DNA of 64,000 bases from Alentia gelatinosa (GCA_950022655.1 OX465584.1:64172841-64236840), one strand, 5' to 3'; shown: positions 49,901 to 61,252, counted from the stretch's first letter. Made by a program: numbers and translations. The notes: a model not told the origin generated them from the sequence alone.

Positions 49901-50084
49901 TATGACACACTGGAGCAGATGGAAGATTTTTTGTTAAGTAATCCTAATCTAACCTCCAGTTTGAATAAAAACCGTAAAAACTTTTTTTTTTTTAATAAAA
50001 AATAAAAAAGCACTGCCGTCAAAATATAATGTACTTCTTAGAGTGACGTATTTCTATATCCGTGCTTCATTTTGTGTAATATGA

Positions 50085-50370
50085 GAAAACGTGGTTACTG
50101 AGCCCGTACAGATAACCGTTCGAGGTCATTTGATGAAAAAATACGGCCTGACCAAGAACGGCTATCCGTACGGGCTCAGTCACTATGTTTTCTTATTACT
50201 ATACACCTCCTACTCGTTTAAAACGCCCTTTTATTGGCTATACAAAGATTACTGCAATTCACTCCGGCCCGCTGTCACAGCCGACGCGAACATTATTTAT
50301 ACTACACCCCTAGCAGCAGGCAGTATTTCATACATTTCGGCCATAGGTGTATAGTAATAAGTACTTCTAC
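50085..50370 (-). mobile_element. Fam10 foldback, copy 3
   Basis: GAGAAAACGTGGTTACTGAG and CGTACGGGCTCAGTCACTAT form the hairpin; CGGCCCGCTGTCACAGCC and AACATTATTTATACTACACC follow. Inverted relative to 42070-42395, with a shorter loop. Confidence 0.85.
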
Positions 50371-50689
50371 GAGGGAAGTAACAAATGTAATAACATTTCT
50401 ATCAAGGTAACTGGATGTGATTTAATTGTCTCATCTATGCTCTGTTACAATTAAGGGGAGGTGAGAATGAAATCATGTGATTTGTGAGCGCTTATCCAAT
50501 AGGAGCATCTCTTACAACCATGTTATCTTTATAGTGGCTGGTTGGGTGATGGTAATACTGTGAGGTATGAGAGGGGCAGGCAGTGAAATCAAGCTTTATA
50601 CAACATATCCATAAATCTACATCCTCATTATACACTTATTAGTCGTTAAATAGCTAGAGAATGGAGAAATGATATATGTGTTAGTATCT
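50371..50689. other. Nothing recognised
   Basis: Unique, mixed composition, no coding-like frame. Confidence 0.4.
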
Positions 50690-50935
50690 ATCAGACCCCT
50701 GGTATTTTTTCCCCAAAGACTTAACATTGGGGACTCGTATCCAATGCCCATGGAGTATTTAGAAAAAAAAACAATCAATGGGGGATATGTTACAAAGATT
50801 AGCCCATTAGTCAATTTGAGGGGGAGATACATTTAGAAACCTATTCAGGTTCATGGACAGATCCCATCTCATTTGATTCGCTACGTAATTCACGTGGCTT
50901 TGCCTTGTCACCTTGTGAATTTCACCTGCTTATCG
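50690..50935 (+). mobile_element. Fam8 copy
   Basis: GACCCCTGGTATTTTTTCCC, TTAACATTGGGGACTCGTAT, GGAGTATTTAGAAAAAAAAA, TTAGCCCATTAGTCAATTTG and the hairpin GCTACGTAATTCACGTGGCT / TTGCCTTG. Confidence 0.82.
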
Positions 50936-50939
50936 TTAG

Positions 50940-51080
50940 AGTGGACCATTGAAAATGTATGGGGACTCAGTAAACCACGACCCATCATATAAAACCTGTC
51001 AGATACCATAACTGTGGTATACGGATTCAAACCTGTGGTATACGGCCTCAAAATCATGGTATACGGGAAACATAGACCAT
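50940..51080 (+). repeat. GTGGTATACGG repeat, copy 1
   Basis: AAATGTATGGGGACTCAGTA, AACCACGACCCATCATATAA, then three TGTGGTATACGG-like words. Inverted copy at 56100-56225. Confidence 0.75.
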
Positions 51081-51185
51081 TTTTGCTATAGAGCAAAGAA
51101 ATATTTCCTATTGTTATACCCTTTAATATGGCAAAATTACTAGATTTGATTTATTCAAAAAGATGATAATAAATGCAACAAACGA

Positions 51186-51310
51186 TGATTTTGTGGACAG
51201 GCGGCTCTGTAAACCACTGGAGGTTGACGTCGTAATATACTCGCTAGCGCTCGTGTATCACTATGCGTCAACCACTCGTGGTTTACGGCCGCCTGTCTAC
51301 AAAACCATCG
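51186..51310. mobile_element. Hairpin element
   Basis: TTTTGTGGACAGGCGGCTCT / GTAAACCACTGG pairs with CACTCGTGGTTTACGGCCGC / CTGTCTACAAAA, and GTTGACG pairs with CGTCAAC. The loop holds GCTAGCGC. It is close to the promoter-like region that follows. Confidence 0.8.
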
Positions 51311-51344
51311 ATTATTGTCTATTTATTCAACAGGCTCCTGATCT

Positions 51345-51740
51345 TTGCAGCATACCGGAAGTTGCACTGCGCACGCTCAGGCCTCCTGGCGCCTCCTTCT
51401 GGCCCACAATATGGCGGTCTATGTGGCCTCACATCGGGAAGGTCTATTGAATACAACGTTATTTGATCAGCAATGTGTGGACCTGTCACCTTCGTCCAAG
51501 ATACGTTTAAAAAACCACCTCCCTCGACATATGAAAATAACATTACGTCTGGGGATGGAAGAAAATTTCCGGAATCATTCGCAAAGAAGCGTTTGGCAGA
51601 CATCTTTGTGGAACGCTGTGTGGAGGAAGATTCGCTTCCGGTTATTTCATTTCCGGTTGTAGTGGAGTCAGCCGTCGGTAGGTGGCAGTTGAGTGTGTTT
51701 GTGTTTGACAATGTGTACCATGGAAATCACTGGTGATGTT
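51345..51740 (+). CDS. Candidate promoter and first exon, unknown product
   Basis: ETS-like ACCGGAAGT (51354), NRF1-like CTGCGCACGC (51368) and YY1-like CACAATATGGCGG sit together, and the ATG at 51411 lies in the YY1 core. That frame continues MAVYVASHREGLLNTTLFDQ for about 84 codons to a stop at 51662. A second + frame from 51473, rich in Asp/Glu/Val, stays open to 51736. Neither protein is recognised. A real gene could use either frame with splicing; the region may also be an untranslated first exon. Confidence 0.3.
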
Positions 51741-52050
51741 ATGAAGCGTTGAATCTTGTTAGAAGAACTCTTATCTATCTTTCAGATGGTGACTTTGTCA
51801 CACACACAAATATATACATATAATTCTAATAATCACTAGGAGCAATAGCAGTAGCTATATGCATTTATCTTGATGTATTTTGTATGTTTTGCTTCTGAAC
51901 TTAATCTTTAAAAGAATCATGATTGTTGATGAGATTGTAAACCATGTGAGAACTGTTGTGTCAAATAAAAAAAGATAAAGAAAAAAGAAAATAGGACATG
52001 ATATTTAAATGTAATCAGGAGTTTGATTATATTCAAGAGTTCCCATTGAT
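51741..52050. other. AT-rich stretch, nothing recognised
   Basis: A-rich block near 51965-51995 (CAAATAAAAAAAGATAAAG). CAAATAAA could serve as a weak polyadenylation signal for a + transcript, but that is speculative. Confidence 0.35.
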
Positions 52051-52054
52051 CATC

Positions 52055-52180
52055 ACTTATCTCACCCCTGGCACAAGTTTAGCCATAGGAATAACATTAG
52101 AAAAAAATTCTCAACGATTACCTCTGTAAAGTGGCAGTTTTACGCTATGGTCGTGGCGGGGTGAATGTGAGATGACGTTA
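52055..52180 (+). mobile_element. Fam17 right-half fragment
   Basis: TTATCTCACCCCTGGCACAA, AATTCTCAACGATTACC and TACGCTATGGTCGTGGCG match 15200-15312. Confidence 0.75.
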
Positions 52181-52379
52181 TATGGATTTGTTAAGTTTGG
52201 GGGGGTTTTAATTTTTTTTTTTAATCTTTTATTTATGCTGGCCAATGCTCAGCTGAAGAATCTGCTGGTTTCCATGCACGACCAGGGCGTGTTCACAATC
52301 GTTGAGTAATCCCTTCATATTGTTTTGAATACAAAAAGTATTTTGATCGTTCTGATATTGTGATGCCATTTAGCATCAT

Positions 52380-52545
52380 TGAAAAGGGTGAGATAAATCC
52401 AGAATAGTAAAATGCACAATACTCCACTCGTTTCGATGTGTTGTAATCGTCACTCGGCCTTGATTGTGGCGCATCCAAACTGATGGAGTATTGAGTATTT
52501 ATACAATTTTAGCTATTACATTAAGTACCACTGGCTCAATGAGGT
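52380..52545 (+). mobile_element. Fam9 copy
   Basis: AAAGGGTGAGATAAATCCAG, ATGCACAATACTCCACTCGT and CAAACTGATGGAGTATTGAG, with the GTAATCGTCACTCGGCCTTG centre. Confidence 0.8.
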
Positions 52546-52653
52546 ATTTGGATCTGTGGTGAATGGTTATGGCAACTCCTCTAAGAGGCTGAGATATGGG
52601 TCTCTGGCACTTTACCAATGTCACAGAGTTGGCACACAGATATTGATGAGTAA

Positions 52654-53088
52654 GAGGGTGCGTTCACCAACCACGACAGGGCTGCGACACGCGCCGACAA
52701 GAAATTTCCAATCGGTGCCTTGTCGCAGCCTTGTCGTGATGAGAGGAGCTCTGTGACAGCGTTGTCGGGGCGTGTCGGGAAGAGCAAGCTCCACCTAAAT
52801 TTTCTATCGTAGACCTCTGCGATAACCTCCCGACATGCCACGACACACCACGACAAGGCTCTAAAATCGAACATGTTCAAATTTGTCGTAGCCTTGTCGG
52901 AAAGCCCCCGACAACCTACCGACAAGCTTCGTGTCGCAGCCTGTTGGGGCCTTGTCGTAGCCTCTTGTCGGGAACTAGGGTCCACCAACCACGACAAGGC
53001 TACGACACACCTTCCAATCGTAGAGCTCTAGTGGACCTTGTCGGAAAGCCGTTGTCGCAGCCTTGTCGTGGTTGGTGGACACCCCCTC
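52654..53088 (-). mobile_element. Fam2 element, unamplified copy (435 bp)
   Basis: TAA at 52651-52653, then GAGGGTGCGTTCACCAACCA. The far end GGTTGGTGGACACCCCCTC is followed by TTA. In reverse it matches the left 340 bp of 39656-40999 (CTAGTTCCCGACAAGAG, GAACATGTTCGATTT, GACACGCCCCGACAACGCTG) and then has a single copy of the segment that is repeated ten times there. Confidence 0.88.
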
Positions 53089-53143
53089 TTAGGTTTTGCA
53101 GTGAGCCCAGGCTATGTCACCTCTCCAACCTACCTAACCCTAA

Positions 53144-53425
53144 GGCCCGGCGTCCACCTACTACGATATGGCACCGATATGGTCTACGATGCACCTCCCG
53201 ATAAAAAATCAAAATCGCGTCGGAATGTTACCTGATATCGGGGCAGTTGACCACGTTTCTGTGATTAGACACCGATAAAAACCCCATACAACGCATGGTG
53301 GATTGGCTTGTCTAGACATATGTCTACGATTTTGCACCTTTCCGATATGGCACCGATTTTGACATTTTGTATCGGTGCCATATCGGGAGGTCTACAATTC
53401 TATCGTAGTAGGTGGACGCCGGGCC
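53144..53425 (+). mobile_element. Fam3 MITE, 282 bp, copy 1
   Basis: Ends GGCCCGGCGTCCACCTACTA / CGATA and the exact inverse. Left flank TAA, right flank TTA. The interior has several CGATA/TATCGGTGCCATATCGG words in both orientations. The copy at 61940-62221 has the same length in opposite orientation. Confidence 0.9.
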
Positions 53426-53429
53426 TTAC

Positions 53430-53639
53430 CCTGTGTTCACATTAGGAGGGTGGTTGTGGCCCACTAGATTCTAGGTCAACTCTCGACTGTAGAACCGTCC
53501 CAAGGCGCTATAAATATCATGTAAGGAGGTCAGGGTGAAGGTCGGGTTTGCTGCGAATGCAGTCATTGGCTACTGGGTCTACTATATTCCTTATATGGCA
53601 GTGAGTGTATTGGGACAACTCCATGCAGCTAGACAACTA
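53430..53639. other. Nothing recognised
   Basis: Unique sequence between Fam3 and Fam1 with no gene. Confidence 0.4.
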
Positions 53640-54005
53640 TAGGCGGCGGCGATTCTTTAATTTAGCACTGCCTGACGACTCTCAGCCATAAATGGCTAGA
53701 AGCCGTCTAATGTAAACGCCAAGTGTGTGGCAACTGCAGATCGTCTGATTACATCTGATTATGCAATTCGGCACCACCAGACGACAATTGGCCATGCTCT
53801 GATGCCGGCGACTAATTGAAGCCAGCTTGAATTAGTTGTCTAGACAGGCGGCAATTCTTTGAAAACTTAGTCATCAGCGTAAACACTCAAGAGTTCATTC
53901 TGAGGTTGATGACTTTTGCAGTGGACATTGCCACCACCTGACAACTACTGGCCTGACGAACTACAGTCGCCACATATTTAGTCGTCTGGTGAAAAGGCTG
54001 GTTTA
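53640..54005 (-). mobile_element. Fam1 cluster
   Basis: Minus-oriented Fam1 words: GGCGGCGATTCTTTAATTTA, TAAACGCCAAGTGTGTGGCA, CTGATTATGCAATTCGGCAC, AGTGGACATTGCCACCACCT, ATTTAGTCGTCTGGTG. At least three adjacent units. Confidence 0.8.
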
Positions 54006-54103
54006 GGCAGTGTGTCTGAGTATCCCATGTGCAACTATGATAACCATGTTGTGGTCGCATGTATTGCATGCAGAATTCCCTAATCAATTGATAATCTAAC
54101 CAG

Positions 54104-54398
54104 GGACCTGTTTCACTAGTTTCGTGACATGTCTGTGACACCATACAGACATTGGGGTTGTCTAGTTTCGTGACAACATAAGTAGCTGCCCTTAGGAAAA
54201 GACAGACCCCAAACATAAGAATTAGACAAATCTAGACACATCATGGACCTGTTTCACTAGTTTCGTGACAAAAACGTTAGACAGATATGAAAAGCGGCAC
54301 CAACAGTGCAAGCAAGAACGAACAAAACAAAAGTTCTTATGAAACCGGACACCATCTAGACGCCATCTAGACATGTCATGAAACTAGTGAAACAGTTA
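54104..54398. mobile_element. Fam7 element
   Basis: GGGACCTGTTTCACTAGTTT / CGTGACATGTC ... GACATGTCATGAAACTAGTG / AAACAG. The middle is nearly identical to 20495-20806 (AGACCCCAAACATAAGAATT). This copy keeps the better inverted ends. Confidence 0.85.
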
Positions 54399-54399
54399 C

Positions 54400-54825
54400 C
54401 AGAAGGCAATGCCTCAAATGTGAATCGAATAAACCACCTAGAAACATGCACCATACAACATGAGCAAAACCACTCAACCATAAAGAACAGTGATTCTGGA
54501 CCTGGTCAACCGTAACCAAACCTGAACAACTCCAACCAATCAGCGTTCAGCTGCCTCCCACTCTCCTCCCAGAGTTTTCGCGGCGCAAGCGCTGACTATT
54601 CTCTGCCCCAACCCAAAGCTGGTTCCCTAAGTATACACTAAAGACAGGGGAGAACATTTCAGATTCAAAACAAGGCAACTGTCAAAAGTTATACAGGTAA
54701 AAAAAAATCACATATCATGAGTATGGAAATATGGGAATTGTTAAAGGAACTTCACAGACAATCCAGCTGTTTCTTATTCAGACTTAAAACATTTTATTAT
54801 GTGAATCCATAATTAATTAGATTGC
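54400..54825. promoter_or_regulatory. Unique stretch with a weak promoter-like patch
   Basis: AACCAATCAGCGTTCAGC (a CCAAT box, near 54534) and GTTTTCGCGGCGCAAGCGC (near 54576) lie within 60 bp. Nothing else is recognised. Confidence 0.25.
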
Positions 54826-54829
54826 CCCC

Positions 54830-55145
54830 TCAAGGGAGCACATGTGTTATGTTTACAAACAAAACCCTGCAACACATGAGGTGCCTTCCACTGAAGAAAG
54901 TAATCCCTAGGACTATGCCTGATTTGATATAACAAATAGCAGAAATGAGTGTATACCATTTACCATATAAATATGTGCGTCTCTATTTACAAGTAAACCA
55001 CAAAATACTCCCTAAAGCTCTAAGAATTTAGGATATTTTAAATACTGACATCAGGGCTAGATTAGGGCCCAAACATGCAGGTTGGGGCAGCGATATAAGC
55101 GGCTACAGGAAGTAGAGCGCAGGATCTCTGTTGGGAGAGTGGCTG
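54830..55145 (-). repeat. Fam19 copy 2 with a single 45-bp unit
   Basis: AACACATGAGGTGCCTTCCA, TGCGTCTCTATTTACAAGTA and ATGCAGGTTGGGGCAG, then AGGAAGTAGAGCGCAGGATC / TCTGTTGGGAGAGTGGC. It is inverted relative to 10735-11385, where the unit occurs five times. Confidence 0.85.
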
Positions 55146-55234
55146 TCTCCGCGTCCAATCAAGCGTATCTGACCAATGAGGCATGACCATCAGGCCTGAC
55201 CTGGTAATAGTAAGCCTAAGATCCTGCAGTAATT

Positions 55235-55335
55235 AGGCCCGTTTGCTGGTCACGTGACTGGATAAGCCGTTTGGGGCCGTCCGATTTGGCAGCTTACGGA
55301 GAAGCTAGAGAGGATCAGGATGTAAGTCTCCGTTT
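55235..55335 (+). promoter_or_regulatory. Promoter-like patch and possible first-exon donor
   Basis: GTCACGTGAC at 55249-55258 is the palindromic E-box bound by USF/TFE-type bHLH-ZIP factors. It is followed by CpG-containing sequence and a strong donor-like GGAT|GTAAGTCTCC, with its GT at 55322. A non-coding first exon reading rightward would fit. No second exon is recognised. Confidence 0.35.
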
Positions 55336-55439
55336 GGAATCCGCCCATCGTGTTGGAACGCTGACTGTAATCGATCGTAAGGTGTGGGTAATGAGTGTTA
55401 TATACACCAGGCTTTGCTGCTGGATTGGCAGCCTTTTAT

Positions 55440-56098
55440 ATGATATTTATCACGGATAATGATCTACGTTTACTACCATTGATTGAATCAGACATACACA
55501 GAAGGTTCACCTAAGGATGCCTGTGAATATTTTTTTTAAATCACAACAAAAACAACAACAAAAACATTCAAATAACTTGAGTTCAACTTCGCTGCTTTTT
55601 TTATATTCTCTATAGCAAACCTCAACTGAAACGAACTTATGCAGTGATACAAATGTCAATGGCCACCCGCCTGATACAAAGATCAACTAGTACTTATTGA
55701 ATACGATGAATATTGTACAAGTGTGTGGAAACTGTAAAAAAACACATGGGCCTGGCTAATGTGAAGAAAATCAGCTAAAATATAAAGAGCTGACACATCG
55801 CAGCCACTTTTTTGTTGCACAATAACGTTATTATTGTTGTAAAGGACCTCCAAGAAATGTATCTCAAGCAACAAATAAAGAAATAAAAAATATAAAAAAA
55901 CCTATTACCTTGCCTTAACCATGTTTAGATATACATATAAATACACTTATTTGTTTATGGTTTTAAATAAACTTGTTATTTTCTGTGATTACAGAGTAAT
56001 AATGTGACATTTTTGTACTTTATGGGATGACAGGAAGGAATCTTTCACAAAAAGAACGGTAGATCGTTACAGATTGAAATATAGTTATTTGTACAAAC
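55440..56098. other. AT-rich stretch, nothing recognised
   Basis: A-rich blocks (AACAAAAACAACAACAAAAA at 55545) and a TTGTTGCACAATAACG / CGTTATTATTGTTG fold near 55810. No gene. Confidence 0.45.
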
Positions 56099-56099
56099 A

Positions 56100-56225
56100 A
56101 AGTCTATACGGGACTATTTTCCGTATACCACGGATTTGAGGCCGTATTCCACAGATTTGACTCCGTATACCACAGATTGTATAAAATGCGTCGTGGTTTA
56201 CTGAATCCCTATACATTTTCAAAGG
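56100..56225 (-). repeat. GTGGTATACGG repeat, copy 2
   Basis: CCGTATACCACGGATTTGAG, CCGTATACCACAGATTG and TCGTGGTTTACTGAATCCCT / ATACATTTTCAAA. Inverted relative to 50940-51080. Confidence 0.75.
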
Positions 56226-57444
56226 GGTCTTTGTGTATGATGGGTAATAATCATCAATATTACACACTAGTATGGGAAGCAGGTTAATAGTATGTACATA
56301 TTGGCTTGGGTGTAGTTGAATTGTGTCACACAAAGAGCACTACTCATCTGACGTGGCCATGATTTGTAGAAGAAATCCTCTCATCTCTAATGTTAACAAA
56401 CACTTTAACCGTTTTCTGAGCATGTGTTAACTTTGACGGTGAAGCTTAATCCTGAGTAAACGACCGCGCAACCATGTTGGGGTCTGAAAACTAGTTATTT
56501 TTTACTTAAAATACAAAAACTCTCATAACTTAGGCTGTAAAAAAGATACAGGGTTGCATATTAAAACGGAGATTATGGGCTTTATTATCATATATATTTT
56601 GAATCTATTGAGATTTTATCTATTTTCGGTTTCGATATACTTCCTCAGAAATCATGTTAAAAGTTAGGCATAATGTTTGACTTTTAGAAAATAAATGGAG
56701 ATTCCATAGAATTCCATATGGAACCTAAATCAAAACCCGGTTTAATCGAGCAGAGATTTCCGTCACAGTGATTTTGATACCTTAACTTGGGTTGTACCTA
56801 TATCAGAAGTCAAAATGGACTCTTTTGTTACAAAAAGAGAAGAGTAGCAGAAAGCCCCTTTTGTGATATCTGCCAAATGTCAAAGCACTGCCATGGTAGG
56901 CGGAAAATGGAGAAGAAAAGCTTGGTCGGAAGTGATGCAATATTTTCATATTTTAATTTCAGAGAATGTTTTTCCTTTACATACCATTATATAAACAAAT
57001 GCTTACTCGACTAATTAGATATGCAGCACAAGTGAATCTAGATCCCATCATAGTCCCTAATACACCTATAGGCTGAGAAATTCTCTGAGTGCTGATCATT
57101 CACTCACTCAAAGGCATTGTTCATGCGAGTACAATTTCACTTCATGAATTAAGCATAGAAGAAGGCGATAATAGCATTATTCAGGATTGCTAAAAGAAAT
57201 ATGACTCAAAAACCTGAACACCAGCCAAGATTATTGATGAAAAATAAACATGTTTGAAGCCCGGATTCGCCAGTTGAAAAGCTTCACACCTTACTTGAGA
57301 AGACCTACTTTACGTTATTCATTCCCCGTGTAATACCAGTGTATGTTGGTGTATAGGCTTTGAATCGGCTTCTTCCTCGTACCGTACGTGAAGTGGTCAG
57401 TTGTTCTCAAGTGCTCCGAGGTGTGGTAAGTAGTAAGATCCTCT
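56226..57444. other. Unique stretch, no recognised gene
   Basis: A + frame at 56787-57014 without ATG at its start includes FCDICQMSKHCHGRRKME, which has paired Cys residues, but it is too short to call a zinc-binding domain. The rest is AT-rich and unremarkable. Confidence 0.35.
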
Positions 57445-57447
57445 TAA

Positions 57448-58042
57448 AGGAGAAACACACTGTACGATTTCGTTCCCACCGATTAACTCCCTAAATCGGA
57501 AGGGCATTTTAACTTGTCTCAGGCGAATTTGCGCTGGGCATCGACCATCACAGCAGGATTTATAGATGGGGGTGGAGGTCATTAGTGGGAATTTATCTTA
57601 AGCAAATTCTGTTCACACTGGACGACTGACTTCCGATTTTCTCGGAGATTCGAGGCCACCAATAAAGGAACAAGTAATAAATCTCAGTATATGGGAGCTA
57701 CATCGGTGAGCTGGCAGGGGCATTTCTGCTCACCCAGCGACTAATTATGGGCCAAAGTTAGTAGGCACCATGGGGGGTATTTCTTAAACTCCGTCGTCAG
57801 CGACAACGGGAAGGAACACGTTCCTTAATTTATCGCTCCCGATTTCGGAACATTGGACTGCAGTTTGTCGGCGACAAAGGTACATCGCCACGGGTGGGAT
57901 TTCCAAATCTTAGGCATATTACTGTAGGGGGGTGCCACACTGGCCGACACATTTTCTAGGCCTCGCCTGAGCTTACGATTGTTCTTTTGTCACCGAGAAA
58001 AGAACATTCATGTTCCGAAATCGTACAGTGTGTATGGGCTTT
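57448..58042. mobile_element. Fam5-related MITE, about 595 bp
   Basis: TAA at 57445-57447, then AGGAGAAACACACTGTACGA / TTTCG. The far end CGAAATCGTACAGTGTGTAT / GGGCTTT is followed by TAA at 58043-58045. It contains a Fam5-like core (TTCGGAACATTGGACTGC, TAGGCCTCGCCTGAGC, GTTCCGAAATCG) but different terminal words. Confidence 0.75.
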
Positions 58043-58234
58043 TAAGCGACTTCTGTGTACTTTGATATTGGCTTAGGTAACCGTGGAGTCAACTAATAGG
58101 TCCCTGACCTATCCCTGGACTGTGTGCTTTATTCATTATACACCCATGAACATAGTTTTGATAGTCATCTACCACTGCTTCCAATAGAGTATATTATTGA
58201 GTATGGTTTCCTTTGGGCTCGTTTAATAATCTAA

Positions 58235-58545
58235 AGCCCAATGCCCATCTACCGATTTCTGAACATTCATGTACCTTTGTCAGTGACAAACGGACAGTAA
58301 TTTGTCTCAGCCATGGCATCCTAACGGAGTCGGCCGTAGTCGGTAGATGTAGGACAGCTAGGCAAGGGTGAGCCACCGATTAGTAGACAGATTTGCTTAG
58401 GACTAATATCCACCACCCCATCTCCTTAATGTCCGCAGATCGAGCAAAGAGTTATGTAATTTGCCTGCGACAAGTTCACCGACTCCTATACGATTTGCAA
58501 ACTAATCGCTCAACCCTGAATCGGTAGATGGGCATCAATCAGGCT
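58235..58545 (+). mobile_element. Fam5 MITE
   Basis: TAA on both sides (58232-58234, 58546-58548). Starts AGCCCAATGCCCATCTACCG and ends CGGTAGATGGGCATCAATCA / GGCT. The interior is as at 41440-41752. Confidence 0.88.
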
Positions 58546-58582
58546 TAAGAGTGTCAATGTAGACCCTTTTCTGTACGCTTAA

Positions 58583-58896
58583 GCCAAATGCCCATCTACC
58601 AATTTCGGAACATTTATGTATGTTTGTCGGCGACAAACTAAGGGTTATTTGTCTCAGCTGAGCCATCCTAACGGAGTCGGTAGATGTAGGACAGCTAGGC
58701 AAGGCTACCCCGCGATTAGTGAATACTCTGTTTCTTTGGTTTTTGCCCTCCCCCAGCGATTAGTGGACCATACACCAATTTTATCAGTGTGCGGGTCGAG
58801 CGAGGGGTTACGTAATTTGCCTACGACAAGGTGACTGATTCCTATACGATTTGGGAACTAATCGTTCAACCCTAAATCGGTAGATGGGCATCCAGC
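58583..58896 (+). mobile_element. Fam5 MITE, adjacent copy
   Basis: TAA, then GCCAAATGCCCATCTACCAA ... ATCGGTAGATGGGCATCCAG / C. Same orientation as the copy 38 bp upstream; the two may be a tandem pair. Confidence 0.85.
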
Positions 58897-58919
58897 TTTG
58901 GGAGATCCAGGGACGATGT

Positions 58920-59090
58920 GGGTCAACTTTATTCAACACTTATAGACGACCTTATGGACGGCTAAGACTGTCTCAGTGAACAAACTTAAATAATATCAAA
59001 GACAAACCTTGTACCGATGTACAGAAAAGAGTATTCTCTATGAGCTTAGATTATTCAATGGGCTGCCAGCTGTATCTACATTGTTTAACA
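58920..59090 (+). repeat. Fam14 copy
   Basis: GGTCAACTTTATTCAACACT, CTTATGGACGGCTAAGACTG, CAGTGAACAAACTTAAATAA and TACAGAAAAGAGTATTCTC match 9965-10125. Confidence 0.75.
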
Positions 59091-59109
59091 GACCAGTCGC
59101 TTCACTTTA

Positions 59110-59160
59110 AAGCCCAATACACATCTACTGATTTCGGAACATTCATGTACCTTTGTCGGC
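59110..59160 (+). mobile_element. Fam5 end fragment
   Basis: AAGCCCAATACACATCTACT / GATTTCGGAACATTCATG, cut off after TTTGTCGGC. Confidence 0.8.
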
Positions 59161-60394
59161 GAATTACGAAGTGGTAAACGAGGTGGAGTGTGGACCAAGT
59201 TTTTTTCAACGAGTGGGTTTTTAATTTTATTTAACCCCGTATACATGATCAGGAAGATTATTAATCAATAAAATAACTCACCCAATTAGCTATTGAGTAT
59301 TGGGTACACTACATGCATGGCCGTGGAGTATGAGTATCTAGCGTTAAGCCTATGGAGAAAAATACCGGGGTGAGATAATACTTACTGACCTCTGCTCCCT
59401 ATGTCGGTAAAACCATGTACGGCCTACTGTGCCGTATGCTATTCACAGATCCACAGATCAAAAGCCCAGTCAGTTTTCCCACTTTATCTTCAATAAAAAA
59501 AGTAAATCTTTACGATTCACACTTTGGAATATATCATTGCTGTACTATTTCATTTGTCACTACAGGAATATGACTGCAATTGTTTATTGTTCAACATGAG
59601 TGTAATTGACTTGTATTATATCAGGGAGTACGCATCTGATTTTGTTGTTGTTGTTGTTTTGTTTTGTGCTGTGCCAAATAACCTGTATCACATGCTAGCT
59701 GATAAGACTCGGATTATGTTCAATCATCCGTCTGTAAGTCCAAGGTTAGGACAGAACGCAATAGATATGAGTACCACTACTGGAGCCTGTGGAAGATAGG
59801 TGTACCACACCTAACAGATTACTCCAGTTTGATAAAAAAAAAAAAAAATTTTATAATAAAATTGCTGAGACAAATCCAGAAATGTGGTGAAGATATCATA
59901 ACTTACAATCATTGTTTGAAATTCGTCCCCGATCCGCTACCTAATTAATATCTTTCACTGAATGCCATGCAAGAACGTTGTATACTTGTTTCCATGAAGA
60001 TTGTAACTGAAAAACTTGCATTGCGAGAGATTACAATAGAGAATTTAAAAAAAAACAAAAAAACGTTTCAATGTGTTTTACAAATAGCTACTCCCCGAAT
60101 AATTAGAACTTTTTATGTATTTTTCACTATTTCCTAAATATGTATTTCCTTCCTAAACATTCCCTCAATTTGGAATCCTGAAATAATCAGCCACAAAGTC
60201 TCTGTAGGTGGGTCCACACTTCTGAGATTTTCCTCTTTTTCCCTAAGACTTCATTGTTCCGCAGAAATCCCCCCGTGATTATTCACTTTATTTTTTAGTA
60301 ACTGTGGTGGTTTTTTTATGTCTGTGTGTGAAATGCAATTGGTGGTTTTGATTAATCATTATTCTGGTCATCTGTGAGTAATCAAAGCTCCCTG
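59161..60394. other. Mostly unique stretch
   Basis: 59300-59375 holds a Fam8 edge (GCGTTAAGCCTATGGAGAAA, GGGGTGAGATAAT). A + frame at 59524-59799 (about 91 codons, no ATG at its start) is not recognised. 59827-59846 is an A/T run. The rest shows nothing. Confidence 0.4.
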
Positions 60395-60560
60395 CTCCCA
60401 CTGATCACGCATGCGCGGAACTAGACTGGTTCCAGTCCTACACTGGCCACCAGAGCAGAGGTTTGCTACGCACGTTAGCTCTGGTTGTATCCGGAATTAG
60501 CGAGCTTGACCCGACGTGGTAACGGGTAACTGACGTCATAGGTATGTATGTGTAGGACGC
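60395..60560 (+). promoter_or_regulatory. Promoter-like patch with a donor-like site
   Basis: NRF1/ETS-like CACGCATGCGCGGAA (60406-60420) and a full CRE, CTGACGTCATA, at 60530-60540 followed at once by AG|GTATGT. If transcribed rightward this could be an untranslated first exon and donor. No protein is recognised. Confidence 0.4.
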
Positions 60561-60711
60561 CATTTGTGCCATTTTTCCTGTTCCAGCGAAGAACAAATGG
60601 TCTCAAGCCCACTGTTCATGTTCCTATTCTCTACTCGTCACAAATGGAACGAAATTCCCATAAAGATAAACAATATAATCAATTTCTTACAAGTATGATA
60701 ATATACAGTAA

Positions 60712-61112
60712 GAGGGGACCCCACCTACCACGATAGGCCACGACATGCTTCCCGATCGCTACGATTTCAAATGGGGAAATCGTGACCTATAGGCAGGTCC
60801 CCGATAGGTCCAACAGTTTGAAATCGTAGAGCGTGGCAACGCCTCGGGAGGACCAATAACATAAACTATGGTCACGATAGCTTCCCAATAGGCTATGATA
60901 CCCTACAACAGGCTACGAAATGTTGGAAATTATCGGGACCTCTACGATTGGTGTTTTCATCGCAGCCTATCGTGAGCTGTCGTAGACGGAATTGCAGAAA
61001 CCTGTTCCACCTACCACAATTTTGCCAGACCTCACGCTACAATCGGAATGGTGTCAGGAAGGCCGTCGTAAGGCCAATCTGGACCAGAATCGTGGTAGGT
61101 GGGGGCAGGCTT
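60712..61112. mobile_element. Fam4 MITE, 401 bp
   Basis: TAA on both sides (60709-60711, 61113-61115). Starts GAGGGGACCCCACCTACCAC / GATAGG and ends ATCGTGGTAGGTGGGGGCAG / GCTT. The interior has many CGATAGG/CCTATCG words and a near-complete inner copy of the ends (CCTGTTCCACCTACCACAAT near 61000). Confidence 0.85.
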
Positions 61113-61252
61113 TAAGCGGTTGTGATCTATACATCCACAGTCTGAAATACACGCTTTACTTCTAGGAAGGGGCTGGCTGGGGCTGGAGGCTGGGGACCCT
61201 GCCAACCCCTAAGTCGTAGCTCAGCGTAGACAGGGGTTGGTTGTCAATCTAG

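Noticed and set aside
56787..57014. Possible small zinc-binding protein (CDICQMSKHCH)
   Set aside because: There is no in-frame ATG at the start, no second Cys pair of a known domain, and the flanks are AT-rich without splice signals.
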